Assembly (NCBI GenBank): GCA_965248905.1
Contig: CBDFKS010000007.1
Location: forward strand, 1,612,001-1,676,000
DNA from: CBDFKS01 sp965248905
GTDB taxonomy: Bacteria; Chloroflexota; Dehalococcoidia; Lucifugimonadales; JAGWBF01
Reading direction: 5' to 3'
Length of the DNA: 64,000 bases
Of this stretch, positions 54,809-63,113 are shown one piece after another. Positions within the stretch are counted from its first letter, which is position 1. Every line of letters starts with the position of its first letter. Made by a program: the position numbers and the translations under genes. The notes beneath the pieces were generated by a model that ran no database searches, had not been told where the DNA came from, and was given only the letters and a program-made list of their open reading frames with translations.

Positions 54809-55555
54809 TTAGTCCAGGTTGCCCCCGGATTCAACTACAGCCTCTCGCTTCACAGCATCAGCCACGTCAGCAGCGGCATGAGCGACGATCTCAGCGGCAG
54901 TCTTTACCCGAAGGGTTCCCAGGTTTAACATCATGTGATATAAGCTCGGGTCGTCGGGATGGACCTTGAAGAATTTCCTGAAATAGGATACCCGCTCCTT
55001 CTCCATCTCGATAATGTATTTCTCCCCGCCCACTTTGTCGAGATGCTCCCTCTCCATTATGTTCGATATCCGCTGTTCCATATGGTCAATCAAGCCCACA
55101 TGGAGTACCCCAGGCATATCTTTCAAAACCATGTTGGAACCACGTCCCACAATGACGACATCTCCAGCCGTCGCGAGGTCTTTGATGACGGAACCGGTCA
55201 CATCAATAAAGTGCTGATCGTTGAGCCTCTGCGCTGCGGTAAGGGGTTCCTGAGCCAGATCCGGGTACTCTTCCGAGGGGAAGTACTCCATCCCTGGGCT
55301 AAAGTAGGGCTCCCCTCCTGCGCCCGACATCGCGGAACGCTCAAGCATGGTCTGGAGGAAGTACGCCAGGCGGTCTTTGAAGGCCACTCGACGCTCGCCC
55401 TTTATTTCCAGGACTTCCACAGTAGATCCGATGCGTTTAGCGGACTCGGCGAGGACCAGCCTGTCCACGAAGTCGGCGTGCAGCAGTTGTGCTGCCGACG
55501 CTCCAACGTCGTGGCCCTTGGTGCCTATGTGGCCGTGGATGGTTACGACAGCCAT
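54809..55555 (-). CDS. Cytidylate kinase-like family protein
   Basis: This 248-residue P-loop protein of the 'cytidylate kinase-like' family has VTIHGHIGTKGHDVGASAAQ at the N-terminus in place of the usual SRxxGSGG, a central DVVIVGRGSN, and a C-terminal RVKTAAEIVAHAA. Members are widespread, often near stress genes, and few have known substrates; it is longer than the essential Cmk. AGGAGG precedes the ATG. The function is nucleotide-dependent but otherwise unresolved. Confidence 0.82.
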   Translation of the reverse strand: MAVVTIHGHIGTKGHDVGASAAQLLHADFVDRLVLAESAKRIGSTVEVLEIKGERRVAFKDRLAYFLQTMLERSAMSGAGGEPYFSPGMEYFPSEEYPDLAQEPLTAAQRLNDQHFIDVTGSVIKDLATAGDVVIVGRGSNMVLKDMPGVLHVGLIDHMEQRISNIMEREHLDKVGGEKYIIEMEKERVSYFRKFFKVHPDDPSLYHMMLNLGTLRVKTAAEIVAHAAADVADAVKREAVVESGGNLD

Positions 55556-55808
55556 CTCATCCTCCTGTGTGGGCCCATAAGGGTTCTGGTCTCCTCACGT
55601 GACAGATGCTCCAATATTGGCCTGAACTTGAAGTACACGTTTATTAGGACAACCACCGCAGGACGTACTGGCTAGTGTAGGGACCTCACGGATTGAGAAC
55701 CTTAACTACATTAGAGGCTGAAGGCAGCTCCAGGTTAACCGGAGAGGTGACGTTTAAGCTCAGTTTAAAGAACACCGATGCGTTTGTCAACAAGCCTTTG
55801 GGTAGCGT

Positions 55809-55837
55809 TTGACCTTAGCTTTGCCCTCGCATATAAT
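55809..55837 (+). promoter_or_regulatory. Promoter of the ThDP decarboxylase block
   Basis: TTGACC, a 17-nt spacer and a perfect TATAAT, about 52 nt before the ATG at 55890. It drives the long plus-strand run to the window end. The rest of the 55556-55889 gap holds no gene. Confidence 0.75.
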
Positions 55838-55889
55838 AGTGCCCGTCAAAGCTAAATTTACCTCTGACCACGCGCCAAAAGGAGAGGGC

Positions 55890-56393
55890 ATGCAACAGGA
55901 AGTGGTACTCCACCCCTCCTCTATCATTGCAGAGCTCAAGAAGAACAATATCACCCACGTAGTTTGGCTGCCGGACAGCGAGACCAACTTCATGTTCCAG
56001 CAGCTAAAGGCTGACCCCGAGATAGACCTGGTGCCGGTAAGTCGTGAAGGGGAAACCATGGCCATAGCCGCCGGCCTTTGGGTGGGTGGCAAGAATCCAA
56101 TAGTGCTGATTCAGAACACCGGAGTCATGGAGTCGGGAGACTCGATCCGAGGGCTGGCCCTCGACATAAACCAGCCCCTTGTGATGCTCATAGGATATCG
56201 AGGTTGGTCCAGGCATGGCGTGACAAACGACTCCGCAGCCCGATTCATCGAACACATTCTCCATGCCTGGAGCATCAACTATTATCTTGTTGAATATGAT
56301 AGCGACGCTCCCCATATCTCCCTGGCCCTCGAAGAGGCCAAACGCACCGCCAAACCCGTAGCGGTACTTATAGGCACCGAGTACGGAGCCTAA
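55890..56393 (+). CDS. ThDP-dependent decarboxylase alpha subunit (sulfopyruvate/phosphonopyruvate decarboxylase-like)
   Basis: The 167-residue protein is an isolated N-terminal (PYR) domain of a thiamine-diphosphate decarboxylase. It has the WLPDSETN region and the catalytic Glu in SREGETMAIAAGLWVGGK. This split form is typical of sulfopyruvate decarboxylase alpha (ComD) and related enzymes; the partner PP domain is encoded next. ATG 55890 follows AAAGGAGAGG; upstream in-frame codons fall within the promoter. The substrate may be sulfopyruvate, phosphonopyruvate or another 3-substituted pyruvate. Confidence 0.86.
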   Translation: MQQEVVLHPSSIIAELKKNNITHVVWLPDSETNFMFQQLKADPEIDLVPVSREGETMAIAAGLWVGGKNPIVLIQNTGVMESGDSIRGLALDINQPLVMLIGYRGWSRHGVTNDSAARFIEHILHAWSINYYLVEYDSDAPHISLALEEAKRTAKPVAVLIGTEYGA

Positions 56394-56432
56394 TACCCCG
56401 GCTATCGGATAGCTCGAAAGGAGTCCGCGACC

Positions 56433-57026
56433 ATGATCAAAAACATCGACGCCGTAAGGATCCTGGACGAGCACCGCGGGAATGCCATAATCCTAACGAC
56501 AATGAACGCAGGGAACGCGGATTTCGGAATGCCGGCGGTTACTCAACATGCGGAGCTGGACTTTCCTGTATTTGGAGGCATGGGTAAGGCTTCTTCCATA
56601 GGGTTGGGCCTGGCTCTAGCGCAGCCAGAACGCAAGGTAATGATACTGGACGGTGACGGAAGTCTTCTGATGAACCTGGGCAGTCTCACGACAATAAGCG
56701 ACAAGGCGCCGAAAAATCTTTACCACTTCGTTTTCGAGAATGGAGTTTATGCAGTCACGGGAGGGCAGCCCATTCCGGGCGAAGGGAAGCTCAGCTTCAC
56801 AGGGATGGCGAAGGAAGCGGGCTACGCCGCCGTCTACGAGTTCGATGATACTGAGGATCTAGCTACCAACGTAGATGATGTACTGACGCACAATGGGCCT
56901 GTGCTGGTGTGCCTAAAAATAGCCCCTGAAATTGAAAACACCCCCGTACATCTTCGCAAAAAGCCCAGCAGGACTATCAAAGTAGCAATTAAGGAGCTGT
57001 CTGAGCTCCTTCGGAAGTCGCCCTAA
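56433..57026 (+). CDS. ThDP-dependent decarboxylase beta subunit (sulfopyruvate decarboxylase-like)
   Basis: The 197-residue protein is the C-terminal (PP) domain that holds ThDP and Mg2+: GDGS at residues 74-77 and the second metal ligand Asn103 in FENGVYAVTGGQP, with the expected spacing. It pairs with the alpha subunit encoded 39 nt upstream to build a complete active site between subunits. The GGQPIPG segment resembles sulfopyruvate decarboxylase beta (ComE). Both are cytosolic. It starts after GAAAGGAG. Confidence 0.88.
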   Translation: MIKNIDAVRILDEHRGNAIILTTMNAGNADFGMPAVTQHAELDFPVFGGMGKASSIGLGLALAQPERKVMILDGDGSLLMNLGSLTTISDKAPKNLYHFVFENGVYAVTGGQPIPGEGKLSFTGMAKEAGYAAVYEFDDTEDLATNVDDVLTHNGPVLVCLKIAPEIENTPVHLRKKPSRTIKVAIKELSELLRKSP

Positions 57027-57028
57027 AC

Positions 57029-57217
57029 ATGTTGAAGATCATAGCCAGAGGCTTTGCGGGACAAGCACTGGGTCTGGCGATATTCTCAGGCGGCTTCTGG
57101 CTCTTGTTTAAAGGATTCATCGACTCAAATGTGCCAATAGGCATCGTAGGCGGCGCCATGATTCCCTTGGGAATGTGGGTCATGGCGACGATGCGTAAGA
57201 TTACATCTGGCTTATAG
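57029..57217 (+). CDS. Small two-helix membrane protein
   Basis: The 62-residue hydrophobic protein has two predicted membrane helices (about 8-28 and 35-52) joined by a short loop with DSN, and basic residues at both ends (KIIAR; RKITSG). The ATG comes 2 nt after the beta-subunit stop and is likely translated by coupling. I recognise no family. The position suggests association with the decarboxylase products or transport, but there is no direct evidence. Confidence 0.6.
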   Translation: MLKIIARGFAGQALGLAIFSGGFWLLFKGFIDSNVPIGIVGGAMIPLGMWVMATMRKITSGL

Positions 57218-57259
57218 GTGTAATTAGCTCTATCGATGATCTAGAGAAAGTGAACTGGA

Positions 57260-57847
57260 TTGATAAGCTCTCTGGAAGCTCTCAAGGCAATAAACGCCAG
57301 GCGCGATGACGCGATTGTGGTAGCGGTCACGGAAACATTGAGAATGTGGAGTTCCATCTCCCACCACAGAGACCTCGACCTTGATATCTCGGACTGCATT
57401 GACAGAGCCTCGGCCGTGGGTTTGGGCGTCTCTTTAGCTCAGCCAGACAGGAGAGTTATGATTCTGGACTGTGACAGCGCTTTACGCACCAGTCCTGGTA
57501 GCCTGGTCACCATAGCCAATGCCACCCCCAAGAATCTGATACACTTCCTGTTTGAAGACGGCAGCCATAGGTCGACCGATGGAGAGAGTATCCCCGGACT
57601 GGGTCGAATTGACTTCAGGAACCTCGCCGAGAGTGCGGGTTATCGCCGAACCTATCAATTCGATAACCTAGAGGAGCTGGTGCTGAGCGTCGAGGACGTA
57701 ATAAATCAAACCGGGCCAACCTTCGTATCTCTGAAGGTAGCTTTCAACGGTGATATGCCCGACTATCCTCATAGAACCATGGGAGAGTCGCTGATGGCAG
57801 TCAAGCAGACCCTGGAGCAGGAGACCATGGCACATTGGAATTCTTGA
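57260..57847 (+). CDS. Degenerate paralogue of the ThDP decarboxylase beta subunit
   Basis: The 195-residue protein aligns along its length with the beta subunit encoded at 56433-57026 (for example GLGVSLAQPDRRVMILD and the GSLVTIANATPKNL segment). The ThDP motif is altered: GDGS has become CDSA (residues 71-74), keeping only the first Asp, and the metal-ligand Asn of FEN is Asp100 (FEDGSHRS). Binding of ThDP-Mg should be weak or absent. The frame is fully open with normal codon pattern, so it may be a regulatory or structural pseudo-subunit. It starts with TTG and has no clear ribosome-binding site. Confidence 0.8.
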   Translation: MISSLEALKAINARRDDAIVVAVTETLRMWSSISHHRDLDLDISDCIDRASAVGLGVSLAQPDRRVMILDCDSALRTSPGSLVTIANATPKNLIHFLFEDGSHRSTDGESIPGLGRIDFRNLAESAGYRRTYQFDNLEELVLSVEDVINQTGPTFVSLKVAFNGDMPDYPHRTMGESLMAVKQTLEQETMAHWNS

Positions 57848-57871
57848 CATGGCGAGACAGCGAGGGAGATT

Positions 57872-58633
57872 ATGCGTCTAAAGGATAAGGTAGCCCTAAT
57901 CACCGGTGCTGGTGCAGGTATAGGCCGGGCGTCAGCGCTGAAGTTCGCTCGAGAAGGAGCGAAGGTTGTTGTTGTGGACATACAGGCTTCAGCAGCCGAC
58001 GAGACTGTCAGCTTGATCAGCAAGGAGGGCGGCAAGGCTGTCGCCACTACGGCCGACGTCGCCGATTCCCAGTCCGTCAAGCAGATGATCAAGAAGGCGG
58101 TCGATACCTACGGCCGGCTAGACATCCTCTTCAACAACGCAGGCATAAACGTTCGAGGAACGGTACTGGATGTAGATGAGGCGGGCTTCGACCGGATATT
58201 TGCCGTGAACGTTAAGGGGGTCTTTCTTGGATGCAAGGAGGCAGTGCCTCTGATGAAGGCCCAAGGTGGTGGGGTCATCCTCAACACCGCATCTCAGATG
58301 GGGTTGGTCGGTAGGGAGGCCTCGATTGCATATCCTGCCACCAAGGGCGCAGTGATTCAGATGACTCGCTGTTTAGCTCTGGACCATGCAGCGGATGGCA
58401 TCCGCGTCAACAGTCTCTGCCCCGGGCCCATCGAGACGGCCCTGAGCCGCGCAAGCAGAGAGGCGTCGGTAGACCCCAAGGCTGCCCTAAAGGCCAGTAT
58501 TGAAGGCACAGCCCTTAAACGAATTGGCGCTCCAGAAGAGATGGCTGACGTGGCCGCCTTCCTCTGCTCCGATGAGGCATCTTACATCACGGGGGCAGCC
58601 ATCCTGGCAGACGGCGGCTGGACCGCCCGGTAA
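57872..58633 (+). CDS. SDR family oxidoreductase
   Basis: The 253-residue classical SDR has GAGAGIGRA (cofactor), DVADSQS, NNAGIN, the catalytic Tyr-Lys in IAYPATKGAV, and a C-terminal SYITGAAILADGGWTAR. It is likely an NAD(P)-dependent alcohol or 3-oxoacyl reductase; the Asp after the second strand (VVVVDIQA) points to NAD preference. It follows the degenerate ThDP gene by 24 nt with GGGAG before the ATG. Confidence 0.91.
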   Translation: MRLKDKVALITGAGAGIGRASALKFAREGAKVVVVDIQASAADETVSLISKEGGKAVATTADVADSQSVKQMIKKAVDTYGRLDILFNNAGINVRGTVLDVDEAGFDRIFAVNVKGVFLGCKEAVPLMKAQGGGVILNTASQMGLVGREASIAYPATKGAVIQMTRCLALDHAADGIRVNSLCPGPIETALSRASREASVDPKAALKASIEGTALKRIGAPEEMADVAAFLCSDEASYITGAAILADGGWTAR

Positions 58634-58726
58634 GCAGACGCCAGACCCCTGATGGATCGGGATTCGGTCGATCGATTATAGGAAACATCTTCCTGCGTCC
58701 TGCACTGCAGGCGAAAGGAGCGTCAC

Positions 58727-59284
58727 ATGGCCCGAATACCTCTAGCTACTGGCGACAGTGTTCCTCAGGACCAGCGAGCAGCCTTCGATGAGCTCGTCCA
58801 AGGAGGCCGTGTCATTGCCAATGGTGGGCCCTTCTCCGTCATGATGAACGTACCCGAGATGGCGCGTCGAGCGGCACACCTCTCTGAATATCTAATCGAA
58901 CTCTCCACCTTATCGACAAAAACAAGGGAGCTGGCGATCATCACCACGGCACGGGAGATGGATTGCCCGTTCATCTGGAACTACCATGCTGCAGTGGCGC
59001 GTACCGTGGGAATCCGTGATGAGATAATCGACAACATGCGCGACAAGAAGGAGCTTACCGGTCTGACTCCCGAAGAGAGCGTAATAGTGAACTACGGACG
59101 GGAGTTCTTCCGGACCCATAAGGTTAGCAAGCTTACCTTTGATGCTGCGTTAGTCCAGTTCGGTATTCGGGGACTGTCTGAGCTCACCAACCTCATGGGT
59201 TGGTACGCGATGCAGTCCTTTAACGTCAATGCATTCGAGACCGAGCCTCCAGCGGAGAGGACGGAGGAATTGCTGCCCGTCTAG
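58727..59284 (+). CDS. Carboxymuconolactone decarboxylase family protein
   Basis: The 185-residue protein has the AhpD-like helical fold with TKTRELAIITTAREMDCPFIWNYHAAVA in part (core REMDCPFIWNYH). The CxxC redox pair of AhpD is absent: only one Cys precedes Trp/His, as in decarboxylase-like or uncharacterised members. So it is unlikely to be a peroxidase. AAAGGAG lies before the ATG. It stands 93 nt after the SDR in the catabolic block. Confidence 0.86.
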   Translation: MARIPLATGDSVPQDQRAAFDELVQGGRVIANGGPFSVMMNVPEMARRAAHLSEYLIELSTLSTKTRELAIITTAREMDCPFIWNYHAAVARTVGIRDEIIDNMRDKKELTGLTPEESVIVNYGREFFRTHKVSKLTFDAALVQFGIRGLSELTNLMGWYAMQSFNVNAFETEPPAERTEELLPV

Positions 59285-59359
59285 CGGTTGACGCTAAAGA
59301 GTGTACGATGCATCCTGCATTATCATCCGCTTGCTCCACTGAATCGTTGGGGGTGCCTG

Positions 59360-59782
59360 CTGATCAGTCAGCTACAGATCAAGACGAAGGACCTGGCCTT
59401 CATCGCCAGGTGGGAGACCGGGAAAGCCCCCAAGACCTGCACCGCCATGAAAGAGCTGTTACCATTTTGGGGCAAATTGCTCCAGGCTCGCTGGGGTGGT
59501 GACTCCGCCTGGATCGATATAGACCACCTCCCCCTGGACATCGAGTTCGAGAACCACACGAGCTTCCCCTCGAAGGGTGAGCTAATTGTGTATCCGGGTT
59601 TTATCAGTATGAAGGAGATCATGATTTCCTACGGGCCAACGGCTTTCAGCAGCAAGGTAGGACGGTTAGCCGGTAATCACTTTGCTACGATAGTCCAAGG
59701 ACTCGACAACCTGGAAGAGATGGGGCGCAGAGTAGCCTGGGAGGGCGCCCAGGACATTGAGTTCACCACGATTACCACATGA
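59360..59782 (+). CDS. DUF3830-like protein, first of a tandem pair, apparent CTG start
   Basis: The 140-residue cyclophilin-like beta protein is well over half identical to the next gene product (shared IKTKDL.F.ARWE, IEFENHT, PSKGEL, GNHFATIV, WEGAQDIEF). DUF3830 members are found near transport and catabolic genes; the role is unknown. In the second copy GTG starts after TTGGAGGT. The matching sequence here is TTGGGGGT followed by CTG at 59360, giving exactly the same length of 140 residues. The only upstream alternative in frame is TTG 59288, which would add 24 unrelated residues without a ribosome-binding site. Confidence 0.72.
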   Translation: MISQLQIKTKDLAFIARWETGKAPKTCTAMKELLPFWGKLLQARWGGDSAWIDIDHLPLDIEFENHTSFPSKGELIVYPGFISMKEIMISYGPTAFSSKVGRLAGNHFATIVQGLDNLEEMGRRVAWEGAQDIEFTTITT

Positions 59783-59824
59783 TGACCATTCTTGTTATAG
59801 GAACTGATCTGTTGGAGGTATCTA

Positions 59825-60247
59825 GTGGCGAGTCAGTTGCATATCAAGACCAAGGACCTGCTCTTTGTCGCTCGCTGGGAAGACAAGATGGCGCCCAAGA
59901 CCTGCGCCGCAATTAGAAGATTCCTTCCCATCGTAGGGAAAATTGCACAGGCTAAATGGAGTGGCGAGGCGGGATGGACCGAAATCGACCACCTGGATTT
60001 GGGCATCGAGTTTGAGAACCACACCCTCTACCCCTCCAAAGGGGAGCTGCTCGTATATCCAGGCTTCATAAGCTTCAAAGAAATCCTCATTCCTTATGGG
60101 TCTACCTCCTTCGCCAGCAAGATGGGTCCGCTACCGGGCAATCACTTCGCCACCATCGTTGACGGCCTGGAGCAGCTGAAAGAGCTGGGGCGCAGGATCG
60201 TCTGGGAAGGGGCACAGGACATTGAGTTCGCCGAGATGGATGGTTAG
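59825..60247 (+). CDS. DUF3830-like protein, second of a tandem pair
   Basis: The 140-residue paralogue of the preceding gene, starting with GTG seven bases after GGAGGT. It has the same motif set (APKTCAAIRRFLP, EIDHLDLGIEFENHT, NHFATIVDG) with no signal peptide or membrane helix. The fold resembles cyclophilin, but residues needed for proline isomerase activity are not evident. Tandem placement suggests a recent duplication; the pair may form a heteromer. Confidence 0.78.
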   Translation: MASQLHIKTKDLLFVARWEDKMAPKTCAAIRRFLPIVGKIAQAKWSGEAGWTEIDHLDLGIEFENHTLYPSKGELLVYPGFISFKEILIPYGSTSFASKMGPLPGNHFATIVDGLEQLKELGRRIVWEGAQDIEFAEMDG

Positions 60248-60278
60248 TCACTAAGCTGGCGACATAGAGAGGTAAACC

Positions 60279-61094
60279 TTGGGAGAGTTCGATGGGAAGG
60301 TAGCCATAATCACGGGGGCTGGACGCATGCGTGGAATCGGCCACGCAACGGCCGTCGCCTTTGCCCGCCAAGGCGCCGACGTGGTTGTCACCGGGACAGG
60401 GCGTGATCCCGGCACCTTCCCCGTGGATGAACAGGCTGCCGGATGGCGGGATGTGGACAGCGTGGCCGAAGAGGTACGAGCCCAAGGTCAACGAGCCATT
60501 CCCATCACACTGGACGTCTCCCAGGGTAGCCAAGTACAGGCAATGATAGACCGTACCGTAGAAGAGCTGGGACGCGTCGATTATCTGGTAAACAACGCCG
60601 GCGCCGGCCGAACCGCTGGGCTCATGCCACTGGTAGACCTTCCTGAAGAGGCCTGGAGGCAGGTCATCGACGTGAAACTGACAGGGACATTCCTGTGTAC
60701 GCGCGCTGCGCTTCAAGTTATGCAACGGCAGAAACAGGGCGGCAGCATCGTCAACGTCTCGTCCGTGGAAGCGAAGCTGACGCCTGCCAACGACTGTGCT
60801 TATGCGACTGCCAGCGGCGCCTTGTACACATTTACTGCCATAGCGGCCAAGGAGGCGGCTCCCCACGGTATCAGAGTGAACTGTGTAAGCCCTGGGACCA
60901 CCGACACCGCGCGCAACGACAGTGTATACGGATATCCTCGTGACCAGCGGTGGGAGCGGCGTCTGAAGTCCATCCCAATTGGCAGGGCAGGCAGACCGGA
61001 AGAGATCGGCAGGTTTATCGCCTGGCTCTGTAGCCAGGATGCCGAGTTCATAGTTGGGCAGTGCATCGAGATAGATGGAGGCCAAAGAGCCTAA
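60279..61094 (+). CDS. SDR family protein lacking the catalytic lysine
   Basis: The 271-residue SDR has GAGRMRGIGHA (an expanded cofactor loop), NNAGAG, VNVSSVEAK and the C-terminal DAEFIVGQCIEIDGG. At the YxxxK position it reads Y-A-T-A-S (in CAYATASGAL), so Tyr is kept but Lys is Ser. Standard hydride-transfer chemistry would be compromised. The frame is open and the neighbours are intact. TTG start, after AGAGAGG. It stands 31 nt after the DUF3830 pair. Confidence 0.85.
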   Translation: MGEFDGKVAIITGAGRMRGIGHATAVAFARQGADVVVTGTGRDPGTFPVDEQAAGWRDVDSVAEEVRAQGQRAIPITLDVSQGSQVQAMIDRTVEELGRVDYLVNNAGAGRTAGLMPLVDLPEEAWRQVIDVKLTGTFLCTRAALQVMQRQKQGGSIVNVSSVEAKLTPANDCAYATASGALYTFTAIAAKEAAPHGIRVNCVSPGTTDTARNDSVYGYPRDQRWERRLKSIPIGRAGRPEEIGRFIAWLCSQDAEFIVGQCIEIDGGQRA

Positions 61095-61176
61095 GTCCGC
61101 CATTGTCATATGCCAACATCCGGCGATCTGCCTTGGATCTCTGTCGCCGACCGTTTATTGAAGGAGAACAGAATAG

Positions 61177-62172
61177 ATGGCACGAATCGGGGTACGCCTA
61201 GAGACAGGACCACATCTTACACCTCAGAACCTGTTGGAGCTAACGAAGCTGGCCGAGGCGCGGGATTATGAGGTAGTTTGCCTCCCTGAAGGGAACGGAG
61301 CCGAGGCCATGACACAACTGGCGGCCTTCGCTGCTTCTACCCAGAGAGTCAAGCTAGCCACTGGTATCCTACCTATCTTCCACAGGACTCCAACTTTGCT
61401 TGCCATGGCAGCCGGCGGCCTGGACGCCATCTCCCAAGGTCGCTTCATTCTGGGTCTGGGAACTGGACATCCCGAGGCTATAGTAAACGGGCACGGGATC
61501 TCTTTTCGACGACCTCTGACTCACATGCGGGAAACTGTGGAGATTGTTCGACGCCTGCTTCGCGGGGGCAAGGTCACTTACGAAGGCCGTCTGTTCACAC
61601 TGAACGATGCGGGCCTGGCATTCACTGTAGTGAGACCTGACCTGCCCATATATCTAGCAGCCCTGGGGCCTCAGATGGTGGAGCTGGCCGGAGAGATCGC
61701 CGACGGCGTGTTGCTCAACTGGGTATCACCCACCTACCTGTCCCAGGCTCTGGAGCACCTTCATCGGGGTGCTAGAAAGGCCGGGCGCGACCCCGGCGAA
61801 ATCGACGTAGCGTGCTATCTGCGAACAGCGGTAGGCGGCGACCCCGAACAAGTGCGTAAGGCTCTTCAGCTTCGAATCGCGTTTTACTTTAGCATGGACT
61901 TCTATCGAAATTTCTTCGCCCAGAGTGGGTTTGAGAGTGAGGTCGCCACCATCTCGGAAGCCTTCGATAAGGGTGACATGGACGGAGCGGCCGCTGCTGT
62001 AAGCGAGGAGATGCAGAGAGAGCTGGGCATCGTTGGCTCCGCAGAGTACTGCCGGGAGCAAGTAGAATCTCTCCGTTCCCTGGGACTGAATCTCCCTGTG
62101 ATAGCTCCGTTCACCGTGGCTGATGATGCCGTCGGCTCTTTTAAGGCTTCCATAGAAGCCTTTTCAGGCTAA
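61177..62172 (+). CDS. LLM class flavin-dependent oxidoreductase
   Basis: The 331-residue luciferase-like monooxygenase TIM barrel has VKLATGILPIFHRTP, the ILGLGTGH segment for flavin or F420, and RPLTHMRETVEIVRRLLRGG in part (core HMRETVEIVRRL). It probably uses reduced FMN or F420 to oxidise or reduce an organic substrate. Chloroflexota and actinobacteria carry many such enzymes. GAAGGAG lies before the ATG. It is 14 nt upstream of the nitrile hydratase beta gene. Confidence 0.9.
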   Translation: MARIGVRLETGPHLTPQNLLELTKLAEARDYEVVCLPEGNGAEAMTQLAAFAASTQRVKLATGILPIFHRTPTLLAMAAGGLDAISQGRFILGLGTGHPEAIVNGHGISFRRPLTHMRETVEIVRRLLRGGKVTYEGRLFTLNDAGLAFTVVRPDLPIYLAALGPQMVELAGEIADGVLLNWVSPTYLSQALEHLHRGARKAGRDPGEIDVACYLRTAVGGDPEQVRKALQLRIAFYFSMDFYRNFFAQSGFESEVATISEAFDKGDMDGAAAAVSEEMQRELGIVGSAEYCREQVESLRSLGLNLPVIAPFTVADDAVGSFKASIEAFSG

Positions 62173-62186
62173 ATTGAGGCTGGTAT

Positions 62187-62876
62187 ATGAACGGCATTCA
62201 TGACATGGGTGGGATGCACGGCTTCGGTCCGATACCGCAAGAGACGGGAGACTCCGTCTTTCATGAACCATGGCAGGGCAGAATGTTCGGGATTGCCCTG
62301 ACTCTTGGGCAGCAGGGTATATACGACCCCAACGGCATGCGGTTCGACCTAGAAAGCATGGAGCCGGCTGAATACCTGGGCTCCAGCTACTACCAAAGAT
62401 GGCTCCTGGTGACCGAGAGAGTCCTCGTAGCGAAGGGGGTCCTGACTCAGGAAGAGCTAGACGCAAAGATGGACTCCTTTAGAAAGCAGCCGCAGGCCAC
62501 CCCTCCTCGCCAAGAAGACACTCAATCACGAGACCGCATGCTTCGATTGGTATACGACCGAAAGTCCCTTCATCGTGAGACCGGCGTGGTGCCTCGATTC
62601 CGGATCGGGGATGCGGTCATCGTACGCAACGTTCATTCTCGAGGCCACTCCAGGCTACCGAGATACGTGCGAGGCAAGCGGGGAGTCATCTTCCGGCTAC
62701 ACGGTATTCACGACATCCGCGATTCCGATCTTGAAGACAGCGATACCAAAGCTCAGCCTCAACCACTATACAACGTACGCTTCGAAGGTCGAGAGCTTTG
62801 GGGCGAATCGGCGGAGACCCACGAAACCCTCCACATAGACATGTGGGAAAGTTATCTTGAACCCAAGCTCTTTTAA
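62187..62876 (+). CDS. nthB: Nitrile hydratase beta subunit
   Basis: The 229-residue protein starts with the classical MNGIHDMGGMHGFGPI motif, has the helical RWLLVTERVLVAKGVLT region, and ends with an SH3-like barrel (FRIGDAVIVRN..HSRGHSRLPRYVRGKRG; LYNVRFEGRELWGE). It pairs with the alpha subunit to hydrate nitriles to amides. Beta-before-alpha order is usual for cobalt enzymes. A palindromic element separates it from the alpha gene. Confidence 0.93.
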   Translation: MNGIHDMGGMHGFGPIPQETGDSVFHEPWQGRMFGIALTLGQQGIYDPNGMRFDLESMEPAEYLGSSYYQRWLLVTERVLVAKGVLTQEELDAKMDSFRKQPQATPPRQEDTQSRDRMLRLVYDRKSLHRETGVVPRFRIGDAVIVRNVHSRGHSRLPRYVRGKRGVIFRLHGIHDIRDSDLEDSDTKAQPQPLYNVRFEGRELWGESAETHETLHIDMWESYLEPKLF

Positions 62877-62878
62877 CT

Positions 62879-63046
62879 GTCATTGCTACGAAAATAGCCC
62901 TCACCCCCAGCCCCTCTCCCAATGGGAGAGGGGTGGCCGAAGGCCGGGGTGAGGGGACTCCGGCACATTTTCATCCTTGGTGGTGGTTTCAACCAGCATG
63001 ATGGGTTGCTTCGCTTCGCCCGCAAAGACATTTTCGTAGCAATGAC
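62879..63046. mobile_element. MITE-like element between nitrile hydratase subunit genes
   Basis: Perfect 17-bp terminal inverted repeats, GTCATTGCTACGAAAAT (62879-62895) and its complement (63030-63046), bound a 168-bp unit without coding capacity. Inside is a three-stem palindrome: an outer CCCTCACCCC/GGGGTGAGGG pair (62898-62955), an inner CCCCTCTCCC-AAT-GGGAGAGGGG, and GGCC-GAA-GGCC. It begins 3 nt after the nthB stop. Confidence 0.65.
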
Positions 63047-63113
63047 GGTAGGGAAAAAGTAAAAGACCCTGACATTGAACCCGGTTTAGCTTCGATGCCA
63101 CGGAGGAACATCC

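Noticed and set aside
59288..59359. TTG 59288 as the start of the first DUF3830-like gene
   Set aside because: It has no ribosome-binding site and adds 24 residues that do not match the paralogue, whose own start aligns with 59360.
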